Below, one piece after another: positions 23,481 through 35,056 of a stretch of 64,000 nt of DNA. Where the stretch lies: contig CAVLJG010000006.1 in the NCBI GenBank assembly GCA_963669975.1, positions 29,301,441-29,365,440 of the forward strand, given 5' to 3'. The stretch comes from Acanthoscelides obtectus (Eukaryota; Arthropoda; Insecta; Coleoptera; Chrysomelidae). Both the position numbers and the translations under genes were made by a program. The notes beneath the pieces were generated by a model. The model saw only the letters and a list, made by a program, of their open reading frames with translations, had not been told where the DNA came from and ran no database searches. The first letter of the stretch is position 1. Every line of letters starts with the position of its first letter.

Positions 23481-24399
23481 TTATATTTGAATAAAAAAAT
23501 TAGAGGAAGTCAGTCTCATCACTTAATTTACAGACCTTGTAGGTCCAGGCTAACTAAATTTGTTTGCAACTAGGTCATAATGTAACCTTTCGCTACTTTA
23601 TCTTTGTTATAGTCCGTACTTTTACCTTTGTCTCCCACATCAGAGCCGAACGCTCCTCCTCGTGCCACTGTCTTGACAATCTACGGTACTGAACCAAATC
23701 GAATAACAAAGAGATATTCGAATCCCCATCTATTTTTATTCTATCCCTTAAGCAGTCCAAGTCAATTTATCAGGGTGCCACAACGCATTGCCTCTTCTTA
23801 CCTCATGATCCACGTGCCTTAATCACAAATTGGATATCCATACAAAAAAGGTAATATTTCGTTCCAAGGACAGCTTGTCTCTTACACAGCGACGACCCTT
23901 TTCCAGCAAAATCCCCTCGCTTTCATAAACCGAAGCACAATCGATTATGGGACTTAACATGGTGGAACTGGAATTGATTTCACCGCTTTTCCGTATGAAT
24001 CCGGGGGCTAGCGAAATAGAATCAACTGAATCCACGTGGAAAAGTGTATAATTCTCTGCGGTTGACGCCTTGATCGAATGAAAGCACCAGACCGTGGAAA
24101 ATATGTGTTAGTTTTCTGTGATGAGAGTCACTGAGCTTCATAATTGTATCGTGACTTTTCCAACAGCTATCATACCAATTTGTATCCAAAATTACGTAAG
24201 TATCAAGTTCAGACTATAAATCGATCAGTCTTCTGCGAAAACATAAAAAAGTGCATTTGTGTGTGTTCGGACACAAAAGTTGAAGCTACTCGAAACATGG
24301 ATCAAACTTGATATAGTAGATAGACATGACATCATTACTGAGCATTTTATTGCAAATTTCCAAGAGTTGCTGCACAAAATTCTGGTTAGTAAATTATTT
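23481..24399. other. No gene recognised
   Basis: No family match by eye. Frames near 23,628-24,035 overlap on opposite strands. Confidence 0.35.
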
Positions 24400-25367
24400 G
24401 ACGACATATGTAAATATATAACTAACTGATTTAAATTGTGCGTAATTTTTGATACACTTATTTCAGTGGGTGGCGCCGTAGTAGTTGTTTAAAACACATG
24501 TGTCCAATTCATCATGGAGAGCTACACAATTTCACAACATGTCCGTATTGTTAAAACGTTTTACTTGAATAATGAGAGCTGGGTATTCGTCTCACGTCAT
24601 TATGCACTATTTAAAAATAAAAACTTGCATTTGCGGCCATACAAAATTCAGTTAACCCAAGAACCACATCCTAGTGACCATGAAAGTCGCAGACAATAGA
24701 GTCATGCAATACCCAAAATAACAATTTTTACCGACAACTGATAATGAGCGATGAAGCCCACTTCGTATCTGTGCATTAAGAGAACCCTCGCGTCATCCAT
24801 CAACGACTACTACAACCTTGTCGAGTCACAGTTTGGTCCGGTGTTTGGTATGGAGGTGTCATCGGACGTTACTTCTTTGAAGACGTTGCGAGCGCTACCG
24901 TGAAATGATGCAAAACTTTATGGCACCTCAAATCTAACAATTTAACCTGCAAAACATGTGGTTCCAGCAGGACGGAGCAATTTGTCTCACAGCTAGCTAT
25001 TTCCGGGACGTTTATGTTCTCGATTTGGTGATGCCAACTGGCCACCAAGGTCACCGTATTTAGCGGCTACCGACTTTTTCTTTATGGGGATTTTTGAAAA
25101 ATATGGTTTATGCCCCCAAATAAAATACTGTAGAGCAGCCGAAGAACGATATTACAGAAGCGAATGAGAATATTCCTTCCGAAACCTACTAAAAAGTGAT
25201 GGCAAATGTAATCAGGTTTGCGCGGCTTTTAGTAGCAGACATTTGTCTGATATTATTTTTCATACATAATTTCTAAGTTTCAATAAAAGATTAAGATGAA
25301 AAAAATGGTACGTATTTTATTTCATTTCACAATTATTCAAGATACAAACCATATCGGCCACCCTGTA
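24400..25367 (+). mobile_element. Tc/mariner element, left end eroded
   Basis: The right end is GGCCACCCTGTA (25,356-25,367). The left region, ATATATAACTAACTGATT at 24,413, aligns with the left region of the relative at 53.4 kb (ATATATAACTGACTGATA), but the terminal CAGGGTGGCC is eroded. A broken plus-strand transposase lies between. Confidence 0.65.
24514..25260 (+). pseudogene. Transposase pseudogene, DUF4817-like group, internal deletion
   Basis: Begins MESYTISQHVRIVKTFYLNN, nearly identical to the start at 53,466. The helix-turn-helix core is then deleted, and the code resumes with LHLRPYKIQLTQEPHPSDHE, the linker before the catalytic domain. Scattered frames later show the catalytic part: QQDGAICLTAS near 24,970 (second Asp block), then FGDANWPPRSPYL and a LWGF-like block near 25,040-25,090. 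Many stops. Confidence 0.7.
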
Positions 25368-25544
25368 CAATTACAGATCATTGAATTAATGTTTTTATTG
25401 TGCTGAAACTAAATATTATACTTAAAAACCCGTATCACGCACCATTTGTCCACTTTTAATACGTTTTAGTTAAATTTATTAAACTAAGCGATTTTCAAAG
25501 AACTGCACAGATGTTATATAGGGTGGGCCATCAATTTAATTGAC

Positions 25545-27072
25545 TTGACAAGCTTGGCATCTATAATCAGTTATATTGGTTCCAATGCATCTGGTAATGA
25601 CGGAGTTACGTTGCGAATGTTAAAATTATGCAATCCCGCTATAAATCTTTATTTGTTGCATATTATCAATCTATGCTTAGAGAGAGGCTATTTTCCAAGC
25701 GCGTGGAAAACAGCAATGGTAAAACCACTCGCTAAAACCTCGAATCCTTTGTCATTTGACGACCTACGAACGATAAGTCTTTTGCCTCTTCTATCCAAAA
25801 CACTGGAACGTGCAGCTTATATCCAGATTTACGAGTACTTAGACAAAAATAATATTATAAGTGTTAATGAATCGGGTTTTAAAAAAATCATAGCACTGCT
25901 ACGGCTTTAGTGGACTTGATCGATGGCATAATTTCCGCGCTTGACAATAAAAACTTGTGTGCTCTTGTCCTTTTAGATTTCTCGAAGGCATTTGATACAT
26001 TGAATCACAAACTGCTTGTAGCCAAATGTCATTACTATGGCTGATGATCTTGCTTGTAAGCTCATCAAGTCATATTTAAGTGATCGGTGGCAAGTGGCTG
26101 TGGTTGATGGTCAGATGTCTTTGCAAAATAAAGTTCAGTCGGGAGTACCTCAAGGCTCCGTATTAGCTCCATTGATTTTTTTGTTATACACCGCGGATCT
26201 TCAAGATACTGTCAAGCACTGCCATGTGCAATTCTTTGCCGAAGACACTCAGGTAAAGTATGATTTTCCAGCCTCACGCTACTCTGAAGCCCAAGACCAA
26301 ATCAATGAAGATTTGTGAAGTATTAGCCGCTATTGCAAGTTACCTCAAGCTCAACCCATCGAAGTGTAGAGCCTTGCTATTTGGTAATATCAAAATAAGA
26401 GCAAATCTTATAAGCAAAATTGACGTTCAAATCGAAGGAAAAATCATCCCTTATTCAGAATGTGCCAAAAATTTGGGCTTACATTTAGATGAAGACCTGA
26501 GGTTTGAAAAACACTTACAGCACGTTTTGAGGCAATGTTACGGTTCGCTCCGGCTTCTATTTGCAAACAATTGCATCACTGGTAAGCAATTGAAAAAACA
26601 GCTATGTGAAAGCTTGGTATTGTCTAAGATTTCGTATGGGCTAATAATTTATTACCCCTGCTTAACTGCTGCGAATAAAAGACGTCTACAGATAATGCAA
26701 AATGCTTGTAGTAGGTACATAAATAGTTTGAGGAAATTTGATCATATGTTGCATACGTATTCTGACCTGAATTGGTTAACTATAGATAATCTATACAAAT
26801 ATTCTGTTATAAGTTCTGTGCATCGTATTTTACTATCCGCATCACCCCTATACCTGTTTGAAAAATTTATTACAAGATCCAGCACGCAGAATATTAACAC
26901 AAGGCATCAGGTTTTCTTTATACTGCCTGTCCACCGTACTGTTTTATATTCAAGAACCTTTATTTACAATCCGATTAAATATTACAACAGTATTAATTTT
27001 GATTTTAAAAAAATTGCGAATATTAAAACTTTTAAATTAAAATTGAAGTCCGATCTTCTCTCACAAACATGA
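25545..27072 (+). pseudogene. Reverse transcriptase pseudogene (CR1/Jockey group)
   Basis: Motifs in order, in shifting frames: LERGYFPSAWKTAMVKPLAK and RTISLLPLLSKTLERAAYIQ (25,545-25,908); ALVLLDFSKAFDTLNHKLL near 25,960-26,020 (catalytic D block); SGVPQGSVLAPLIFLLYTAD near 26,140-26,200; and VQFFAEDTQVKY near 26,225. Here the F/Y-ADD catalytic box reads FAED, a change at an essential Asp. The thumb and C-terminal part (26,260-27,072) is open for 270 codons and includes NLGLHLDEDLRFEKHLQHVL. At least three frame changes. Confidence 0.83.
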
Positions 27073-27302
27073 ATTGCCACTTATATTTTTTTTATTGGTT
27101 AATGATGGTTGATTTAAAAAAATCCCTTTGATCACAGTTTTGTTAGTTTAAAACAAACCGATTTAAATTTATGTACCATAGCTAATGTCATCCATTTCTA
27201 TGTAATTTCGTATAAATTATCAAAACGGGGTTAGGCGGAAGAATAGCTCACGCTAAACCTCGCCCCTCGTAATGTACTAAATGTTTAGCGCAATAAAGAC
27301 CC

Positions 27303-27303
<1 letters not shown>

Positions 27304-27340
<37 letters not shown>
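27304..27340 (+). repeat. TTA microsatellite tail
   Basis: About 12 TTA units directly after the AATAAA-containing 3' end of the CR1-like element. Confidence 0.9.
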
Positions 27341-27341
<1 letters not shown>

Positions 27342-27425
27342 TAGTTAACATTTGAAAAAGTATGAAAAAAACATTTGACATATTCTAAAAATTGTTTATT
27401 CACAAGAAAGCTAATTAGTTGGAAT

Positions 27426-28279
27426 TCATTTCTTGAAAATTATATCATCTAAATGACCACCGTTACGATTTTTGCACTCTGCTAAACGTGTACCGAAGTT
27501 TTCGAATACTCGTCGACATAAAGACTGGATCGCCGACTTCTCTTCGTTGATGTTTTCTTTTAGTTGGCGGAGTGTACTTGGTTTATTGATGTAGACACGA
27601 CTCTTTAAATAACCACATAAAAAATGTCTGGTGGAGATAGATCTGGACTTCTGGGTGGCCATGGGATTTCGCCTCGTCTGGAAATGAGCTTTTCCGGAAA
27701 CATTTCTTTGACCACCGGCAGGGACTCGTTAGATGTGTGACACGTGGCTCCATCTTGTTGAAACCATATGTTACGATTATATCCAGCAAATTCCAGTAGC
27801 ATCGGTGCCAAGAACACCCGTAACATTTTCACAAACTCAACAGAATTAACAGTAACTGAATGACTGCGAGAATCTTCAAAGAAGTAGGGACCAATGGTTC
27901 CTTTTACAGTTACTTTAGGAGAGTAAAGTGACTTCTCGTATTTAGCTTTGGGATTTTTGCTGCTCCAGTACCTGCAATTCTGTTTATTCACCTGTCCGTT
28001 GAGGTATAAATGGGCTTCGTCAGAAAATGGGAGATTGTCAAAATTACTGAATCGAGCTAACATCGTTTCGGCATACGACTTGCGCAAATTTAAATCATTA
28101 GGTTTTAGTTCCTGCACTATCTGGATCTTATGTGGATGTAATTTCAAATCTAATCTCAAAATACGGCGTAATGATGTGCGGGATAATCCTAATTCAACCG
28201 AACGTCGATGTTCAACGAAGAATAAGCATTCTGAAATTTTACTTATGTCCTCCAAGAATTTATCAAGCAGAATTAGCAA
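27426..28279 (-). pseudogene. Tc/mariner transposase with DD41D spacing, C-terminal part
   Basis: Reading from 28,279: VEHRRSVELGLSRTSLRRIL, then LHPHKIQIVQELKPNDLNLR (linker), FSDEAHLYLNGQVNKQNCRY with the first catalytic Asp, IWFQQDGATCHTSNES with the second, and IPWPPRSPDLSPPDIF with the third. Forty-one residues lie between the last two Asp. A frame change near 27,610-27,630 separates the last part, CGYLKSRVYINKPSTLRQLK to GGHLDDIIF (to 27,426). The DNA-binding N-terminus is missing; the Tc1 copy at 28,338 lies just upstream. Confidence 0.82.
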
Positions 28280-28337
28280 TAGTAAGACGCTGTTATTTGC
28301 AATAAAATTTAATTGCTGTCATACCAATCTAGATATA

Positions 28338-29756
28338 CTAAGTGACATATAAATCCGAACACCCACTTTAAATGGTTTTACTTTAATAAAAGTTGGTGAA
28401 TGTATTTATCTTACTGTAAATAACAAGTGAAAAAAATTTCAGCCTTATCAGTTGGACATTCCGGTTTTTATACTGCTTTTTTTGAATTCACTAACGCTCT
28501 AAAAATGAATATTTCAGCCGCAGTAAAGAATCAACGTTGGCGGATTTTGGTTCTTGACATCCTTTACTATCGGTTACGATGCCTAGAGTACGGAGACCTG
28601 TACGATTTCGTCAACTTAGTGAGTTTGATAGGGGCCGTATAGTGGGACTTCAGGAAGCTGGACCTTCTTTTCGGGCAATTGCAGTGAGAGTGCAAAGAAG
28701 TGTAGACACTGTGGTTTTGTGTTGTCAGGCATGGCTTCGAGAAGGCCGTACGCAAAGAGCAAGGGGCACTGGACGCCGCCGTAGAACAACAGACCGTCAA
28801 GATCGCCGCCTAAGATTATTGGCCTTAAGGGACCGTTTCTCCACTACCAGGTCCATTGCAAATGAATGGTTTGCAGAACACGGAAGACCTATTGGCATGC
28901 GAAGTGTTTACCGACGAATGAGAAGTTTTGGCTTGTTTTCATACCGGCCACACTGGGTCCTCCCTTTAACTTGAGAACACCGACGTAATCGCCTTGAGTG
29001 GTGCAGACAACGATCACTCTGGGATCAGGAATGGAACAGTATTGTCTTTAGTGATGAGTCTCGATTTTGTTTAGGCATGCACGATGATCGTGCCAGGGTT
29101 AGAAGGCGACGTGGTGAAAGGAGGAATCCACAGTTTTTTGTTGAAAGACATGTTCATCACACTGTTGGAGTTATGGTTTGAGGTGCTATAGCTTATGGTC
29201 CCAGGTTACCTTCAATCTTCATCAGAGGTAACATGAACGCGCAGCGTTATATCCACGAAGTTCTAGAACCCCATCTTTTACCCTATCTTGACACCCTGGC
29301 AGATCCAACTTTCCAACAAGATAATGCCCGACCACATGTTGCAAGAGTCACGATAGACTTCTTTCAACATAATGATGTCACATTGTTATCATGGCCACCA
29401 AGATCTCCCGACTTATCCCCAATTGAGCACGTGTGGGATATGATGGGTAGGAGATTGCTCAATTTGCAACGTCCTCCTCAGACTCTAGAAGCACTTCGAG
29501 AGGAGTTGGTGGTTGCCTGGAATGAGATACCACAGGAGGACATTGACCACCTGATCAGAAGCATGCCTAGGCGCGTTGGAAAATGCGTAGCACATCAGGG
29601 TGCATCCACACATTATTAAAGGTCAAAGGGCTTTAAAGCAGTGCAATCATTTTGAAATTTTTATCATTTATTTATTATGCTTCATTAAGTACTTATACAA
29701 AATTTTATTAAAATAAAACGATTTAAACTGGGTGTTCGGATTTATATGTCACTTAG
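28338..29756 (+). mobile_element. Tc1-like element, copy 1 (1,419 bp)
   Basis: TA at 28,336-28,337 and 29,757-29,758. Inverted ends CTAAGTGACATATAAATCC, continuing GAACACCCA(C/G)TTTAAA on both sides. Nearly identical to the inverted copy at 58,412-59,830, which has exactly the same length. Confidence 0.93.
28579..29619 (+). pseudogene. Tc1 (DD34E) transposase, copy 1, two nonsense codons
   Basis: A single frame of 347 codons from MPRVRRPVRFRQLSEFDRG to HQGASTHY. Domains: paired helix-turn-helix (to about residue 120, with the Arg-rich GRRRRTT linker), then SIVFSDESRFC (first Asp), FQQDNARPHVARVTIDFFQH (second Asp) and SPDLSPIEHVWDMMG (Glu). Exactly 34 residues lie between the second Asp and the Glu. 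Two in-frame stops: TGA at 28,972-28,974 (codon 132; CGA in copy 2) and TGA at 29,179-29,181 (codon 201; TGG in copy 2). Both are single G-to-A or C-to-T changes. Otherwise intact. Confidence 0.92.
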
Positions 29757-29758
29757 TA

Positions 29759-30470
29759 TATTTTAGCGGATTTGTGTCCACGCTTTGAGTATGTCGTAAA
29801 TACTTATTATTCGTTGGTGCTATTTAAGTGTCCGGAAGCAAATGAAAAGATAAGTATTTGTAGCTAGCCAAGCGATTTCTGATGTATTTTGATTCATGAT
29901 GGGAATTAGGAGCAAATCTTTCACAATTTTTCTCTAGTTTGGGAGACATTTTAGAAGAAATCGACCATATTCATTAGATCCGGAACTTCGAAGATGCCTT
30001 CTCGTTGGTTGAATTTTGACCCACTAGCTTTTTGCTTAGTAAATTCACCTTAGTAATGTTACGATAAATCAAACGTCTCCTAAAGCAGCCTCCTGGTTTC
30101 AATAGCCCTGCATTATCTTAAGCCTCATTGTTCAAGTGTAAATAGCAACTTAGGTACATGTTACTTGCCCATGGTAACGCGTTTTGATAGAAGAAAAAGT
30201 TTTGCGTAGCGCTGCAAATTTCATTATCTATCCCAGATATCTGCAAGTCTTCATACCCATATATTTTCTCAAATGGCAATACCCAGGGATCGTTTGCAAT
30301 TTTGAGTTTTCGAAATTTTGTAGGGTAAACGAGTTTTAAGTTTTAGTAAGACAAGTTGGAATGCTCTCAGTCGCCCAATCACTATTCTTTTCTATTCTTC
30401 AGAACGTTTTGTCATTTCAGCACGGTTTATGTCGTTGATAGCGATTTGAAAACTGTGTCTTAGTGACAAA
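29759..30470. other. No gene recognised
   Basis: Spacer without motif. It may contain the left part of the mariner remnant that follows, whose ends I could not define. Confidence 0.35.
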
Positions 30471-31481
30471 ATGGAACTGACTCGTGAAAATTTTCGTGCG
30501 ATGATTACGACTTTCGGCGTGGACTATGAAAGCAGGAATGCATCGATCAACTTACTTTGACTTTTGGTGATGAAGCCCCATCCTTTGCTACTGTGAAGCA
30601 ATGGTATAATGAATTTAATCATAGTTGCCGTTCTCTTTGTGACGAAAGTCGTGAAGGAGGTCCAAAATTAATTGTTGTGCCAGAAAACATTGATTCTGTG
30701 CAAAAACTAATAATGCAAAATCGTCATGTGACGAATTGTGAGATTGAGGCAGCCTCAGGCATTAATTCCACTAGCAACTAAAATATTACATGATCATTTA
30801 GCGGTGGAAAAGGTTGTTCTCGTTGGATTCCACATAATTTGACAAAAGCTCTAAACCAGGCTCGTTTCGATTGGTGCAAACAGATGCTCGAAAAATACAA
30901 TGGCGGTGCTTCAAAAGTCGTGTGTAAGATTGCAACAGGTGATGAATCAAGAATCTATGCTTATGAGCCAAAAAGGAAACAGCAGTCAGCTGTACGGGTG
31001 TTTCAAACGAGCTAAATCCGATAAACGTCACCTATCTTTTTTTTCGAAAAAACTGGTCGTGTTGCAACAGAGGAACGTAAAACAGTTAATTCTGAATGGT
31101 GCACAACTGTTTGTTTGCCGAAAGTCTTCGGTTAAATAAGGAAAGCCAACAAGCGTCGTCGGCTCATTCCTCATCAAGACAATGCGAGCTTTCACGTCTC
31201 TCGTGAAACAATGGACTATTTGAGCACTCAGAATACTGATTTAATGGGTCATCCTCCATACAGTACCGACTTGACACCCAATGACGTCTTTTTGTCCCCC
31301 AACGTTAAGAATAAAATGGGTAGACGGCGATTTTCGTCGGCAAAAGAAGCTGTTGATGAGTTCATAAAGCATGTTTTGGAGTTATTTCAAGCGGAGTGGA
31401 AAATTTGTTATGAAAAATGCTTCCGACGCATCAAAAAGTGTATATATAGATCATAATGGAGAATATTTTGAAAAACAGTAA
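30471..31481 (+). pseudogene. mariner (DD34D) transposase pseudogene
   Basis: Starts MELTRENFRAMI at 30,471. Fragments follow in order: LTFGDEAPSFATVKQWYNEF (helix-turn-helix), VVPENIDSVQKLIMQNRHVT, a GDESRIYAYEPKRKQQSAV block with the first catalytic Asp (about 30,940), PHQDNASFHVSRETMDYLST with the second (about 31,170), and HPPYSTDLTPNDVFL with the third (about 31,250-31,290). The C-terminal YFEKQ stop is at 31,479-31,481. At least five frame changes. No terminal inverted repeats were located, so only the coding region is marked. Confidence 0.82.
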
Positions 31482-32028
31482 AGTGATCCTCAATGACAAA
31501 TTAGGTTTTTTTTTCATAATTAGGCTCAAAATATAAATAGTCACCTTCGTAATAGAAAAACTAATAGTATTTTTAGAAGCTATTAAAAGTGTACGTCTAC
31601 TTACTATCGTTAAGGAATTCAAAACTATGTACCACTTTGGATACCTTGCTCAAGAATAAAATCTGAATCACTTTTACTAGCGGATTTATTTTGTCACCTA
31701 ATTTTCAGTCTTTGGGAATTATTTTTAAATAAATACCTTCAAATATAATTTATAAGGGTGTAAAGTACACGATACTTAACATCACAGAGCAAATATACAC
31801 GTTCTTTTAATATACCTTCAGCTAGTCAAATCCATTACAAACTGAGAGTCCGATTTTGGCACTTTGCTGTATCTGTAGTAGGCATATATCTCACTTTTGT
31901 TTGGTTGAGCTTTTTTTCACCTTCAAAGAAAATGACTCGTACGTAAGCTGTAAATCTTAGAAACTGCATTTAATTTCATATTAACTGAGTTTCAGCAATT
32001 CTTGTAATCACTAACTTCTTTTTTCCAG
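31482..32028. other. Probable intron sequence
   Basis: No coding motif. It ends in the pyrimidine-rich acceptor CTTCTTTTTTCCAG at 32,015-32,028. Confidence 0.4.
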
Positions 32029-32142
32029 GAAATTCACGTGCGATTGTTTCGAAGGCTTCTCTGGACCGCACTGTTCTGAGGGACCTAAATCAGTCTGCTA
32101 CAATGCCGGAGTACCCGTCTGCAAGAACGGAGGAACTTGCAT
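32029..32142 (+). CDS. Exon of a secreted or membrane EGF-domain protein
   Basis: A 114-nt internal exon between acceptor TTTTTTCCAG and donor AT/GTGAGC. The first G completes a split codon. It then encodes KFTCDCFEGFSGPHCSEGP, the C-terminal half of one EGF-like repeat (C-x-C-x8-C), followed by the start of a second: VCYNAGVPVCKNGGTC. The NGG-x-C and F-x-G-x-x-C spacings are diagnostic for EGF domains, which fold in the extracellular space through three disulfides. The exon ends in phase 2 (AT). The next exon supplies A to make Ile and completes the domain. Which multi-EGF protein this is cannot be told from two exons. Confidence 0.82.
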
Positions 32143-33069
32143 GTGAGCATGTTATATTTCTATAAAGTTTGTGATAATGCCAAGTGTAACTACCGCTAGG
32201 CAACGCTAGTGAATTTGCAGGCTAAACTGTCAAAATTAGATGGTAAAAAGACAGAAATGTTAGATCAAGGCGAGGTTCGCAAGATGTTTGAGGTTAAGTA
32301 GAATTTTAATTTCAAATTATTTTAAAATACCCTGCAAGCAGTATCTTAAGCGGTTTATAATCTTAGGCATCACCGCCAATCTTAATAGCGCCATCTAGTT
32401 CTTCCCAAATTACTCTTCATTTAAACTATAAGATCTTAGGTAAAAAGATTAAAATAAATCTGCTATAGGAATATTACAGATATCTAACAGAATGGTTTTA
32501 TGAATTTTATTTTTTTTACGGTTTTTGGCAGGTCACACTAAAACATATACATACATAAATGCCATCGGCCTCTATTCGTAAACGTCTGTTTGTGTAAGCT
32601 TTCAGACGTACGTTTTCTAGTTTTGTCTCACCTCTTGAAAATTTGTCCATTAACGTACGAGTCTTGAACGTTTGTTATTGTCACTGCCACTGTGACAACT
32701 TGCGTATCATGACCGTCCAACTTTAGTTTATCTTTGTTAATCTTCGAAATAAAAGATTTAGCAATCCTCAAGATACAAGCACAACGTCAACTGTGTTAGA
32801 TTTATAGTATTTTGAGAAAGTGAATGTTTGTGTACAAGAGCAAGTAGCAGCTGCGTTTATTATCGTATGGCGCATTGTGAAATTTTGAGCAGTGAGGTTA
32901 AGCTACGCACATGGTAGTTAGTGGGTCTGTCCATTTTTTTTGTTTGATGCAACCGCCAAAAACCATAAGAGGAATTATGTAATAATCCAACTACTTCAAA
33001 TCTGCAATAATCAAAGGGAGAAACAGATATTTGATTGATAGCTACAATTAAATTAGTTATTAAAAACTT

Positions 33070-34248
33070 ATTTTAACCACATACGCAGTTACGAAAGAAG
33101 TTGATTTCTCAAAAAAAAAATTAATGGAAGTCCTACAGAAATCGAGATAATAAAATAATACAGTTTAACAGTTTACTTACTTATAAAAGCTGTTCACAAT
33201 TGTTTCGGTGCACTAATACAAATACACCTCCTTCCTGCTGTGTCTGAAGGCTCAAATTATCGGCAGCTACTGTGAGTCGGTCACGCAATCCTTCAATATT
33301 CTGAACTGGAGTACGGTATATATCGGTTTTCAAGTATCCTCATCAAGAGAAGTCCAGGCGATTTAGATCGGGAGACCGTGGAGGCCATGCAATTGGTCCA
33401 CCCCTTCCGATTCAGCGTATCTGGTATACCTGATTCAAAAAATCACGATCTTCTAAACGAAAATGCAGCAACCACATCTGTGCTCGGACCTAATGGCACA
33501 TCTCCAAGAAGCACCGGCATATCATTCCGAAGAAATTCTAAATACTGACAACCATCCATCCGATCTGGCAATATGAACGTTTGAATTAGATGTTCATCGA
33601 CAATACCTGCCCACCCGTTTAAAGAAAAACGATGTTGGAAGTGTGACTGGACAACTGCGTGAGGATTCTCAAAGGACCAAACGTGTGTATTATGAAGATT
33701 GGTTATCCCATCACGAGAAAAATAGCTTCATCATTCGTGATGTGGTATATGCCTATTCGGAAATCGGTGCCCATACAAACGAGAGGCTGCTCGCGAATGT
33801 TGCCCTGCTTCTCGGTACGCTAAAACAATGTCCACTAACTCTTCATTAATGTACGCAGGTGCCATTTTTATTAATAAATAACGAAAAACCTAAACTCGAA
33901 AAATATTTTCTTATTTACCTTCACAAAAATTGACCGTTCTTCATTCAGGTCGCCCACGATACAGATTAAACCTTATTTACACGTTTTTATCATTATAAAA
34001 AAACAAAAAAGTCCTGGTATTTTGTTTCTGTCAGTTGTTTGGTACAATAATGGCTACAATTAGTGCGTGTTCTAATATTAGGACGATGAACGCAAAATAC
34101 AGATATTTATTTTTCAATTTATTTGTGAAACTCAGGTTTATGACTTAATTTCTGTAGGACTTTTACTACATTTTTTTTGAGAAATCAACTTTTTGCGGAA
34201 CAGTCCATATGTGGTTAAAATTTGTCGGATAAGTTGTGAAGCACCCTG
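33070..34248 (-). mobile_element. Tc-type element with long TIRs inside the EGF intron
   Basis: The right end is CACCCTGTA (34,242-34,250). The inverted match joins about 34,225-34,150 with 33,070-33,145: TTTTAACCACATA, GTTGATTTCTCAAAAAAAA and GTCCTACAGAAAT on both sides. The outermost left end (CAGGGTG) is lost. Minus-strand transposase fragments lie between. Confidence 0.7.
33190..33860 (-). pseudogene. Tc-type transposase remnant
   Basis: Minus-strand translation gives RFSLNGWAGIVDEHLIQTFI, LPDRMDGCQYLEFLRNDMPV, and then remnants of the catalytic block (WIGRGGPIAW-like near 33,400, SRSPDL-like near 33,370) and the tail (IPYSSSEY and IEDLRDRL-like near 33,300). This order is standard for the insect Tc3/DUF4817 transposase group. 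Stops and frame changes throughout. Confidence 0.6.
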
Positions 34249-34734
34249 TATGTATATGCATACATGCATAGAAAAGCCACTGGTGATTTGCTCTGTGAAT
34301 ATCTAATATTCCGACCACACGTTGATTCTGATGTTGCGGTGTGACATCTCTGCGCTTAGCGCAAAATGCAGGGCGGTGAGGTACAGCATTTACGGATCTC
34401 TCTATCGTCTTCGTCGTACGGAATGATGTAAATCAGCTTCGCAAAACCATTGGTACGTGGCGATCCTCCTTACGTACAATGACTTGATTTTTTTAAAAGA
34501 CCATATCCACTTGCTTGCTTCCCGTTTCAACTGCCTCCACACTGATGAATTTCTAATGAGCACGAAACAGCACTGACTGCGGTTGATCGTGGTTACACGA
34601 GACGGAAGGCAGACGTGTCCTTTTCAAACACGTTTAGTCTTGGAAAAGAATCTATCTAGATTAATCTTACTCCAATTAACGTTGTTATTGATTTTAAGTC
34701 GCCCGTTGATTGCTAAACATTATCTTCGTTGCAG

Positions 34735-34820
34735 ACATGTCGGAGTATCTGCTGTGAGATGCCATTGTCCTAAGAACTTCACCGGGAATACCTGCGAGAC
34801 TCCCATATCATCTATCAAAG
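34735..34820 (+). CDS. Next exon of the EGF-domain protein
   Basis: An 86-nt exon, acceptor CTTCGTTGCAG and donor AAAG/GTAAGG. Joined to the previous exon it reads (C)IHVGVSAVRCHCPKNFTGN then TCETPISSIK. Together the two exons give a full six-cysteine EGF domain, C-x7-C-x5-C-x9-C-x-C-x8-C. NFTGN is a potential N-glycosylation site. The exon ends in phase 1 (G). No further exon with a matching phase and EGF or other extracellular motif was recognised downstream, so the gene probably continues beyond the window or across very long introns. Confidence 0.82.
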
Positions 34821-35056
34821 GTAAGGACGGTTTTATCTCGGGGTTTCAAGTGACGATCTCGTTAAACCACTTTAGAACTTTGACTGCTCCAGATTTCCAC
34901 CCAATGAAATTATTTCTATGGCCCAACCGAAGGTCGATTTATTGATCGAAATAATGAAGCGTTAGAATAACGAACGTTTGTGCTCTTGGTTTTGCTTCAT
35001 ATAAGTTGTAACTCCGGTTGTAATGGACTACTAAATCGATACATGTCAAAATTATA

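Larger units (their letters stand above)
25540..27345 (+). mobile_element. CR1-like non-LTR element, 5' truncated, with TTA tail
   Basis: Starts within the RT domain and ends with CAATAAAGACCCTTTATTATT and a TTA microsatellite (27,304-27,340), the normal 3' structure of this group. The 1.8-kb length reflects truncated reverse transcription. Confidence 0.82.
32143..34734 (+). other. Intron of the EGF gene, 2.59 kb
   Basis: GTGAGC donor and GCAG acceptor. It holds a decayed Tc-type element (33,070-34,248) on the opposite strand. Sequence outside that element (32,143-33,069 and 34,251-34,734) shows no other gene. Confidence 0.7.
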
